From Halobacteriovoraceae bacterium (lineage in GTDB: Bacteria > Bdellovibrionota > Bacteriovoracia > Bacteriovoracales > Bacteriovoracaceae), in assembly GCA_018646195.1 (NCBI GenBank), contig JABGVH010000055.1, positions 1-40,607 on the forward strand: a DNA stretch of 40,607 nucleotides. The letters are read 5' to 3'. Of this stretch, positions 16,892-23,967 are shown in pieces (the stretch's first letter is position 1; every line of letters begins with the position of its first letter). Below the pieces are notes generated by a model. The model worked only from the letters and a program-made list of their open reading frames with translations, was not told where the DNA came from and made no database searches. Made by a program: the position numbers and the translations under genes.

Positions 16892-17950
16892 TTAATCCCA
16901 TTTAAAAAGGATACTTTGAGCGACAAATCCTGGACCAAATGCCAGGGCAAAAGCAGTGTCACCGCTTCTTCCTTTATTCTGTAGATAGCGGTCAATGATA
17001 TAGAGGATTGTACTACTGCTTAAATTTCCGTATTCTTTAAGGATCGCCTTTGAATCGGTAACATCTTTACCGAAAGTCGCGAGTGTTTTCTCAACCATAT
17101 TGATAATTTTTTTGCCACCAGGGTGCATAAGATATTGGGTAACGTCTTCTGCTTTCATTTCATTTCTTTCAAGAAAGGGGTGAAGAATATTGGGAAAATG
17201 AGACTCAATTTGATCAGGGACATCTTTATCAAGAACAATTTTGAGACCTGTATTTGTCAGGTTATAACCCATCAGATGAGTCGCATTTGGGAAATGATAC
17301 ATATTGGTATCAGTAATATTTAGCCCCGACTTCTTGCTATCTGCGCCCTCTAGAATGACACAAGAAGCACCGTCAGCGAAGATTGCAGTGCTGACAAGGT
17401 TTTCCATACTAAGGTCATTTTTTTGAAATGTAATACTTGGTGTTTCGACAGATATTAGGGCGACTCTTTTCCCCGGATTGGCCCTCAAATATTGATCAGC
17501 ATAAATTAGGCCTGAGGTTCCCCCCGCGCAGCCCATTTCAGTTACTGGTAATCGCATAATGTTTTGCTTCATTTTTAATTGATTAATTATGAATGCGTCT
17601 ACTGAGGGAATCATAAAACCGGTGCAGCTGGTGGTGATCAGGTAATCTATATCGGTTGCCAGTAGGTTGGCCTTCGCTAGCGCCTTCTCTAGTACTTTTG
17701 TTCCGAGTTCAATCATGGACTCTTTATAAATATTATTTTTCTCTTCAAAACTGGCATCGCCAAAAACTTTCTCTAGGGGAACCACAGCACAGCGAGAGTC
17801 TATTTCAGCCCCCTTAAATATCTTACGGGCAATTCTAGCGGTTCGCTCATCAAGGTCATTGAGCCAGGCCAGATTGGCGGCTTCGATAATTTCATCGCTG
17901 GTGTATTTATATCGAGGCGTTTGGGTGGCGGTGGCAACGATTTTAGTCAT
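16892..17950 (-). CDS. Type III polyketide synthase (chalcone/stilbene synthase family)
   Basis: This enzyme would condense an acyl-CoA starter with malonyl-CoA to make an alkylresorcinol, alkylpyrone or acylphloroglucinol. The 352-residue length is normal. The catalytic triad is complete: Cys141 (TEMGCAGG), His276 (YLMHPGGKK) and Asn309 (EYGNLSSSTIL), with family signatures TTSCTGFMIP near 107-114 and FGPGF near the end. An AGGAG lies 7 bases before the ATG. It heads the operon with the RND transporter and flavoenzyme, and is divergent from a membrane LuxR-type regulator. The starter preference cannot be read by eye. Confidence 0.93.
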   Translation of the reverse strand: MTKIVATATQTPRYKYTSDEIIEAANLAWLNDLDERTARIARKIFKGAEIDSRCAVVPLEKVFGDASFEEKNNIYKESMIELGTKVLEKALAKANLLATDIDYLITTSCTGFMIPSVDAFIINQLKMKQNIMRLPVTEMGCAGGTSGLIYADQYLRANPGKRVALISVETPSITFQKNDLSMENLVSTAIFADGASCVILEGADSKKSGLNITDTNMYHFPNATHLMGYNLTNTGLKIVLDKDVPDQIESHFPNILHPFLERNEMKAEDVTQYLMHPGGKKIINMVEKTLATFGKDVTDSKAILKEYGNLSSSTILYIIDRYLQNKGRSGDTAFALAFGPGFVAQSILFKWD

Positions 17951-17970
17951 CTATACTCCTGTCTTGGGGT

Positions 17971-18002
17971 CCAAAATATCCATTTATATCATCGCATTTT
18001 GG
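17971..18002. promoter_or_regulatory. Inverted repeat in the PKS/LuxR divergent promoter region
   Basis: CCAAAAT (17971-17977) and ATTTTGG (17996-18002) are reverse complements with an 18-base spacer. They lie between the PKS start and the LuxR-gene promoter, with the right arm touching a TTGACC on the PKS strand. It could be an operator for the divergent regulator, but the arms are short and A/T-rich. Confidence 0.3.
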
Positions 18003-18022
18003 GTCAATGATTCATCGGGCAT

Positions 18023-18051
18023 TTGTCATATAAAAGGGGCGCCCGTAGAAT
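18023..18051 (+). promoter_or_regulatory. Sigma70-type promoter of the LuxR-type regulator
   Basis: TTGTCA (-35, 18023-18028) and TAGAAT (-10, 18046-18051) are separated by exactly 17 bases, each with one mismatch to consensus. Transcription would begin near 18058, about 19 bases before the ATG at 18077. Confidence 0.6.
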
Positions 18052-18076
18052 AATTAGTGCATTACAAGGACTTTAT

Positions 18077-18607
18077 ATGACATCTGTCTTAAACAATCTA
18101 GTGGCCAAAGAACGCTTTGTTCTGACTAGCATATTCACTGTAATTTTCGGATTACTGCTATTTGATGTCTATGAAGACCTGAGTTCAGGCGCCTCACTGG
18201 CCCATGTAGGCTTCGAGGCCTTTATTCTAGGTTTAAGTGTCTTAGGCATAATGCTGCTATGGTCAATATTTTTTATTCAGCGACGGAGTATCGCCCAATT
18301 GAGTTTAAATTTAGACCAGGCGCGGGTAGATCTAGGTCAGTATAAACAAAAATCGCGAAAATTTGCCGAAGGGCTGTCCCAAACAATTGAAGAACAGCTA
18401 CAGAGCTGGTCCCTCTCAAGAGCGGAGAAGGAAATAGCCCTGCTAATGCTGAAAGGTCTGAGCAATCGCGAAATAGGCGATATCCGAGGAACTAGCGAGG
18501 CGACTATTAGGCAGCAGGGAAGCTCGATTTTTCAAAAATCCAACCTCTCTGGACGTTCTGAATTGTCGGCCTTTTTTCTAGAAGACCTTTTAATAATTCA
18601 GTCTTAA
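18077..18607 (+). CDS. Membrane-anchored LuxR-type transcriptional regulator
   Basis: From the ATG at 18077 (AGGA upstream; earlier in-frame starts lie inside the promoter) the product is 176 residues. Two transmembrane helices (about 15-33 and 48-70) are followed by a coiled-coil linker (QLSLNLDQARVDLGQYK). A LuxR/GerE helix-turn-helix follows at about 115-170 (LSRAEKEIALLMLKGLSNRE, then ATIRQQGSSIFQKSNL). No receiver or autoinducer domain is present, so the signal is probably sensed in or at the membrane. It is transcribed divergently from the type III PKS operon and is the likely local regulator. Confidence 0.85.
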   Translation: MTSVLNNLVAKERFVLTSIFTVIFGLLLFDVYEDLSSGASLAHVGFEAFILGLSVLGIMLLWSIFFIQRRSIAQLSLNLDQARVDLGQYKQKSRKFAEGLSQTIEEQLQSWSLSRAEKEIALLMLKGLSNREIGDIRGTSEATIRQQGSSIFQKSNLSGRSELSAFFLEDLLIIQS

Positions 18608-18753
18608 AGGGATAAATATTCCTACCCAAACTGTGATAAGATGGCCGCCTGCGGGAAAGGAAGTGGTTCATAAGTTTAAGCTAATAGAACTTGAATTGGC
18701 CGAAAAACCTACCGTTAATTTTTACCCTGATGCCTCTAAAAAAGGAAATTACC

Positions 18754-19344
18754 ATGACTATTTCTAAAACTATTACCTCATTCTCTCTCTTTTTCCTTAT
18801 GGCCTCAGCAGTAATAGCAGGGGATTTTGTTGAAAAAATTAAGTATTCAAACTTTAAAGATGCTGAGAAGGCATCACAATACATAAAAATTCATATGGAA
18901 AGTACCAAGTTTGGAATGCTGACTACAGGGTTCGATGGTTGGGTGAAAAGCTTTGGCCTTTCTGGCACGGTCAAGGGAGCTAGTATTCTAAATGCTGTAG
19001 TCGAATTTAAGCTTAATGATCTCGATACCGACAATAAGGCCCGGGATATAAAAATGCATGAAGACATCTTTGAGACGGAGAAATATCCTAATCTTAAAGT
19101 GAAATTGGTAGGGCCATTAACAGTAGGTAAAACGGGACAGAAACTAAAGGCCATTTTTAGTGTCCGAGGAAAGAATAAACCTTCTCAATTTACAATAAGT
19201 ACCTCAAAAGTTGGTAATCAAATTAAGGTTATAGGCAAGGGAGTCGTCAAATTAAGTAAACTTGAAATACCGGATCCTAGTATCTTTATTGCAAAAGTAC
19301 GAGATGAGGTTGATATAGATTTTGAATTTCTAGTAAATGAATAG
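18754..19344 (+). CDS. YceI-family periplasmic protein
   Basis: YceI proteins are lipocalin-like barrels that bind polyisoprenoid or other amphiphilic lipids in the periplasm. The ATG at 18754 follows AAAGGA and gives a signal peptide (MTISKTITSFSLFFLMASAVIA). The longer frame to 18691 adds 21 residues without reason. The mature part carries family features: FGMLTTGFDGWVKSFGLSGTV, KMHEDIFETEKYPNLKVKL (the 'r..l....fdv.kyP' element) and paired strands to the C-terminus. Length 197 residues. Closeness to the PKS-lipid locus may be coincidental. Confidence 0.85.
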   Translation: MTISKTITSFSLFFLMASAVIAGDFVEKIKYSNFKDAEKASQYIKIHMESTKFGMLTTGFDGWVKSFGLSGTVKGASILNAVVEFKLNDLDTDNKARDIKMHEDIFETEKYPNLKVKLVGPLTVGKTGQKLKAIFSVRGKNKPSQFTISTSKVGNQIKVIGKGVVKLSKLEIPDPSIFIAKVRDEVDIDFEFLVNE

Positions 19345-19345
19345 C

Positions 19346-20023
19346 TTAGCTTTGAAAAGCTTCTTTATGAAAATTGAGAAGCGCATCAAGTTTTTTCGCA
19401 TCTTTCGGTTTTAGCTCTGTAATTTTAAGCCCCATTTTCTTATGTCCGTAGGGAAGATTTTCAAAAATAAAAGGTTTAATCTTAGTGACAGTTGTTACTT
19501 CTAAATTGAGATTTATTTCTAAAGCGTCATATAAAAGTACTGCCGGGAATTTATCACCCACAGAGAGGTCTGATATTTCACTTTTAGTAAATACTACTGA
19601 TAGGCCTTCTACAGACAGGTCGTAGCAGCTTTTCTGTTGCTCTTTGAATTTAATTTTAATAAATCGCTCTGGGTAAAGCCGGTCACTGGTTCTTCTTTCA
19701 ATAAATCGTAAAAGATCGGGAAAGTAGGTTCCTACGTTTCCATTTCGGTCATGGTGCTTCCAACGGACCTGGAAAAGGTAGCTTCCTTGCGGCAGGTAAA
19801 TATTGAGAAAGCTTCTCTCTTTAAGAAGGTCTTCTAAGATAATTAAAGATTCTTCCTGAGGCCTAAATAATAAGGTGTCGTCATCTGTTTTGATTTGATT
19901 TAAGAGCATTGGGGTTTTTGAGAGGTGTTGGTTGGTACCGTCCCATAATTGAACCTTGCCACCCTGATTTTTCGAGTCGGTTAGTTTTTTTAAAATTTCG
20001 ATCGGACTAGTGACATCACTCAT
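19346..20023 (-). CDS. PilZ-domain protein (likely cyclic-di-GMP receptor)
   Basis: The 225-residue protein has a YcgR-like N-terminal region and a C-terminal PilZ domain. Arg111-x-x-x-Arg115 (RTSDR) and D135-x-S-x-x-G140 (DLSVEG) form the c-di-GMP binding signature. No signal peptide or membrane helix is present. It overlaps ccsA by 4 bases and so is the last gene of the resB-ccsA-pilZ transcript, an association with no obvious functional logic. Its 3' end is 1 base from the convergent yceI-like gene. Confidence 0.8.
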   Translation of the reverse strand: MSDVTSPIEILKKLTDSKNQGGKVQLWDGTNQHLSKTPMLLNQIKTDDDTLLFRPQEESLIILEDLLKERSFLNIYLPQGSYLFQVRWKHHDRNGNVGTYFPDLLRFIERRTSDRLYPERFIKIKFKEQQKSCYDLSVEGLSVVFTKSEISDLSVGDKFPAVLLYDALEINLNLEVTTVTKIKPFIFENLPYGHKKMGLKITELKPKDAKKLDALLNFHKEAFQS

Positions 20024-21573
20024 GCAAAGGCGCCAGTACTATTATTACTAAAACTTTTCCAGGTAATCCCAAGTATAATAAATTGAGTGAGGAAGAAGCC
20101 TCCTAGAAAAACAGCGCCACCTTCACTAAAACCATAAGAATGAAGCCCGGATGCTAGGATGTAATTAACTCCAAACCAGGCCATCATGACACTTAGAAAG
20201 GCCACTGCGACTAATTGACTAAAGCGATGAACGGGAATCCAGTTTGTGTATTTTCCATGGAGGATTGCTATATAAATGCATAGTACAATTACCGACCAGG
20301 TTTCTTTAGGATCCCAGCCCCAGAAGCGGCCCCAGCTATAGTCGGCCCAGACTCCTCCGAGAATTACGCCCGCTGATAACAGCGTCGTCCCATATTTTAA
20401 ACAGACGTATATTTGGTTGGTGTAGTATTTTTCATCGGCAGGGGTCAATACAGAAAAGCGCTTCTTTATTAAGACGGTATTGGCGAGAACCCAGCTTAAG
20501 GCAAGGGCCCCGTAGGATATAATAATACAAGTAACATGTGTCGAGAGCCAGAAGTTATCTCTTAAAACCGGGACTAGCGGACTAATTTCTTCGTCTAGTA
20601 GGCCACCCGAAAAATTCATCATAAACAAAGTCATGACGTTATAGCAGAGACCCATATAGAGATAAGTCTTATCTTTTTTAAGTGTCCCAATAATCAGCGC
20701 TAATACTAAAGCGCCAAAGCCGGAGAACATAACTGTTTCATACATATTGGTAATAGGAGCACGGCCCGAAATCATAATTCTTAGAATGATGTAAATTACC
20801 TGACTGATAATTGTAATATAGGCCACTACGTGGGCCGCTTTAGTTTTCTTAAATAATACAAGTAAGGCCAATGCCAAGAAGGTGAATAAAAAGTTAAGGC
20901 CAGGGAGATTTAGCTTTGAGTATTTGTATTCTAAAATATGGGTATCCCCATTTTTCTGCTGGTAGGTTTCATTGGCCTTTTCCAACACTTTCGAAAAGGC
21001 GTTCTTGTTCTTTAAACCAGTTCCTTTTAATTTCTCAGGTGATAGAAAGCTAGTGATAGGCAACCATACAAATTTATCATTCCCCTGATACTCTGGAATC
21101 AACCAATTTGAACCATTGGTGATATCTTTGTAGACTGAGAGTTGGTTAAATAATTTTACTAATGCCTTTTTATAAGAATTATTTTCTTTAATAGGCATCA
21201 GGGCACGGCGTATTTTGGGACTCTGAGGCAGCAGCTCTTTAAAAGAAATTCCTTTCTTTCCCTCTTCTATCTCAAGTAATTCTCTGACTTTTACATGCTC
21301 TATTTTTGCTGTCAGAACAAGGTCGTTCTTAAGGGTGAGTCCCTCAAGAGAAAGTAGGCAATAGGCCATAACTGAACTGTAATCACCGACTTTAGTCGAT
21401 CCAGTTAAACTTTTTACCATTTTATTGGCATGAACAAGTAGCGGCTTGGTTCTTCCGTTTTGTTGTATGGGAAGTTTTCCCATCTCGTCATTGCAGAAGT
21501 AAGTTTCAGAAGAATAGGCCGAAAAGGAGAAAAATATTAAAAGTAGATAAATTAGTTTAGCTTGCAATCTCAT
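20020..21573 (-). CDS. ccsA: Cytochrome c biogenesis protein CcsA/ResC-like
   Basis: CcsA with ResB delivers and attaches haem to apocytochrome c outside the inner membrane (System II). The N-terminus has a signal/TM segment and a ~200-residue periplasmic domain that is longer than in minimal CcsA. Eight or so helices follow. The haem-handling WWD-type motif is at about 412-427 (WGRFWGWDPKETWS), an ITNMYE motif lies in the early core, and STHV and HGKYTN supply candidate haem His ligands. The 517-residue length suits CcsA fused to an extra N-terminal domain. It overlaps resB by 4 bases upstream and the PilZ gene by 4 bases downstream. Confidence 0.9.
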   Translation of the reverse strand: MRLQAKLIYLLLIFFSFSAYSSETYFCNDEMGKLPIQQNGRTKPLLVHANKMVKSLTGSTKVGDYSSVMAYCLLSLEGLTLKNDLVLTAKIEHVKVRELLEIEEGKKGISFKELLPQSPKIRRALMPIKENNSYKKALVKLFNQLSVYKDITNGSNWLIPEYQGNDKFVWLPITSFLSPEKLKGTGLKNKNAFSKVLEKANETYQQKNGDTHILEYKYSKLNLPGLNFLFTFLALALLVLFKKTKAAHVVAYITIISQVIYIILRIMISGRAPITNMYETVMFSGFGALVLALIIGTLKKDKTYLYMGLCYNVMTLFMMNFSGGLLDEEISPLVPVLRDNFWLSTHVTCIIISYGALALSWVLANTVLIKKRFSVLTPADEKYYTNQIYVCLKYGTTLLSAGVILGGVWADYSWGRFWGWDPKETWSVIVLCIYIAILHGKYTNWIPVHRFSQLVAVAFLSVMMAWFGVNYILASGLHSYGFSEGGAVFLGGFFLTQFIILGITWKSFSNNSTGAFA

Positions 21574-23210
21574 AGGAGGTCCTCGCCCTTTTTAAAGTTA
21601 AAGCGCTTTCTGTTAATGAAATAATGCCAAATGGCCCCAAAAACGAGAAGCAGGGAGCCTAGGTATTTCAGCCATCTCCCTTGGTCAATATTAACACTTA
21701 GTACAGATCCGTAATTGTATTGGTCCACTTGAAAATAGGAGGCTTGATAAAAAGTAAACCCAAGGTACTTGAGCGGATTATTCATAAAAATATGGTGAAT
21801 CTCAGGACCTTTTGCTGTGAAAAGCCTTACAAAACTTTCGTAGCTAGCAGGAGAGTTAGTTCCAGGGTTTTTTTTCATTTTAAATCTGGAAAGCATAAGT
21901 TCAAAGGGCAAGGTTAGTATTTTTTTTCGTAATAGGACCTTAATACTGGAATTTTCGTAAGGAATTACTAACGGAGCTTTGTCTGTTACCCAATAGTCTT
22001 TACCGGCAACCACAAGGTGTACCGCCTTTTGGTCTCCAATAGTTATTTTACTATTTTCTTGCCTGGGGAAAGTGTATTCCGGAACAAGTTTTGGAACTTT
22101 CGTTATTCTGGTTTCTAATAGGTCCAGTTTGAACCCCATCCAAGGTAACTCTAGCGCTTCATTGGCCTTTATTTCAGAAATTATCCACCTTTCATCGTCT
22201 GCATCATAATAGGCGGCTTTTTTTCCCAGTAAAAATAAATTTGGTTTTGACTGGAAGATTTTCTTACTGAAAATTTTCATGGTTGCCGACTGGACGACAT
22301 TAAATTGCTTGTCGAGTGGGTAGGGGGAAAAATCAGGAAAGAAGGAAAAGAGCATTCCCCTTTCTTTTACTACTAAGAAGCGGTTGCCTGTTTTTGATTT
22401 TTGAATTTTCAAGTTTCTTGACTCAGGCGTAAAACAGCTATTTTTAAGCATATCCCAGATAACTAATGAAGAAGGGTTTTTCTCCTCTAGACAGGGGGCA
22501 ATTGGTGCCGGCAGGTAGTGTATGGATAGCGGTCCTAGGGTTAGAGTGCTTTTAAAGTCCTTGGCCTCTGGGTGTAGAGTAACAGTGAATTCTTGAGTTA
22601 CCATATCATTGTATATAGAGTATTTTGCTGAGTTTAGAGGAGTTCCTGGGGGATAAGTTCTTGTAGAGTGACCCCACTCGAAGCGGTTCTGGCTAAAGGG
22701 GAAGTAGTCAGTAATTTTGATCCCCTCGTATTCTTGATCAATGGAACTAGAATAAGCTGAATTGGGTAGTTCGTATTCGACCCTTTTTGTCTTACCGTCT
22801 TCTTTTAAAAAGATAATCTCTAATACATCTTGGTTGAGTTCAATATAGCGAGTGGGCTCATTAGGCGGAAGAGTTATATGTCCATCAAGTCCTGAATAAA
22901 ATGTTACAAAAGAGCCACAGGCAATTAAAATTAAACCACTGTGGATAACATAAAAACCGTACAGCCTTTTCTTTGGAGGCAATCTTAAAAATGTGGCAAA
23001 CAAAATACTGAGGAATAAGAAAAACTGAATCCCCATAAATGGAAGTGTTTTATAAACTGCACGACCTGCGAACTCTGTACCAAGATAACTTTCTACGAAA
23101 GTTCCAATAATCATAAGGCCGGTAAAAGTAAGGATGATTAGAACGGCGAATTTTAGGCCACCAATACTTTTTTCGAGGTTTTTGTATTTTTTCTCTAGCT
23201 TATCTAACAT
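21570..23210 (-). CDS. resB: Cytochrome c biogenesis protein ResB/CcsB-like
   Basis: ResB holds apocytochrome c for haem ligation by CcsA. The 546-residue protein has three N-terminal transmembrane helices (about 18-36, 52-70, 83-105, the last ending in a SGLDGH turn). A large periplasmic domain follows (about 110-510), and a last helix (about 515-532, LKYLGSLLLVFGAIWHYFI) precedes a short basic tail. KNPGTNSPASYES and IFMNNPLKYLGFTFYQASY are typical of the ResB end. It heads the resB-ccsA-pilZ operon. A plausible substrate is the cytochrome c at 27671. Confidence 0.9.
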   Translation of the reverse strand: MLDKLEKKYKNLEKSIGGLKFAVLIILTFTGLMIIGTFVESYLGTEFAGRAVYKTLPFMGIQFFLFLSILFATFLRLPPKKRLYGFYVIHSGLILIACGSFVTFYSGLDGHITLPPNEPTRYIELNQDVLEIIFLKEDGKTKRVEYELPNSAYSSSIDQEYEGIKITDYFPFSQNRFEWGHSTRTYPPGTPLNSAKYSIYNDMVTQEFTVTLHPEAKDFKSTLTLGPLSIHYLPAPIAPCLEEKNPSSLVIWDMLKNSCFTPESRNLKIQKSKTGNRFLVVKERGMLFSFFPDFSPYPLDKQFNVVQSATMKIFSKKIFQSKPNLFLLGKKAAYYDADDERWIISEIKANEALELPWMGFKLDLLETRITKVPKLVPEYTFPRQENSKITIGDQKAVHLVVAGKDYWVTDKAPLVIPYENSSIKVLLRKKILTLPFELMLSRFKMKKNPGTNSPASYESFVRLFTAKGPEIHHIFMNNPLKYLGFTFYQASYFQVDQYNYGSVLSVNIDQGRWLKYLGSLLLVFGAIWHYFINRKRFNFKKGEDLL

Positions 23211-23251
23211 GCCCGGAATTTAGCATGAAGTAGCGCAAAACGGCTAGGGAA

Positions 23252-23944
23252 TCAATGCTTAGAAAGTAGCTGATTGAGGCCAAAAACCAGCAGGTAAATA
23301 ATAGGTTGGTGCAGAAGGTATATCCAAAGCGAGTAGCGACCCATCGTTGTCAGTAGAGCTAACTTCTTAGGCCAAATGGCCGGCCATTTATGAACATTTT
23401 TATGCCATGCGAATAAACCTATTAGAACTACACCAAGCCATGGAAAGGCCGGAATATAGTCCATCGACTTGTGGGGAAGACTAATCCAGGGCAAATCCCA
23501 ACTAAAAAAAGCCGAGGGGATAATTAAAAGGGCGGCCACCACTAATGAGACCCAGGGCCAGTTTCGAAAGGGCAATGCCATTAGGCTGGTTAGGGCGATG
23601 CAATGTAGGGTTCCAAAATAAATCCAGCGGTCTGGAAACAAGAAAAAGGTGCTTATTGAAATCAGTGCGGCAAGCGAAGATATTTTCAAGAACCTTTTCC
23701 AGAAAGAGTTCCACTTGATTTTAGGGGTGTGAGAAAGAGCGAGACCGAGCCCCACAGAAATCAAAAATAAAAAGACAATTACTCTAGGAAAGCTCCACCA
23801 AAAGAGATTATTTTGGAAATCTGCATTCATAAAACCAAATAGGGTGAGGTCATAACAGGCGTGAAAAATAATCATGAGGAAAACAGCAAATCCTCTGATT
23901 TGGTCTAAGAAAGGGTATCGAGATGTGGGACTTTGCACATGCAT
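23252..23944 (-). CDS. DUF1624/HGSNAT-like membrane protein
   Basis: The 230-residue polytopic protein starts RYPFLDQIRGFAVFLMIIFHA, the signature of the DUF1624/heparan-alpha-glucosaminide N-acetyltransferase-like superfamily. The first helix carries a conserved FHACYDL histidine. About seven hydrophobic segments follow, ending LWIYLLHQPIIYLLVFG with another conserved His. Family members probably move acetyl groups from cytoplasmic acetyl-CoA to an external sugar or lipid. It is divergent from the penicillin acylase gene, 23 bases from its preferred start, so the two promoters must overlap the coding ends. Confidence 0.8.
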   Translation of the reverse strand: MHVQSPTSRYPFLDQIRGFAVFLMIIFHACYDLTLFGFMNADFQNNLFWWSFPRVIVFLFLISVGLGLALSHTPKIKWNSFWKRFLKISSLAALISISTFFLFPDRWIYFGTLHCIALTSLMALPFRNWPWVSLVVAALLIIPSAFFSWDLPWISLPHKSMDYIPAFPWLGVVLIGLFAWHKNVHKWPAIWPKKLALLTTMGRYSLWIYLLHQPIIYLLVFGLNQLLSKH

Positions 23945-23967
23945 ATTCCTATTCTAAACTAATCCCC

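Noticed and set aside
19346-19370. Bidirectional terminator between the YceI and PilZ genes
   Set aside because: AGCTTT-GA-AAAGCT is a short A/T-rich stem inside PilZ coding sequence, with only a weak T-rich tail.
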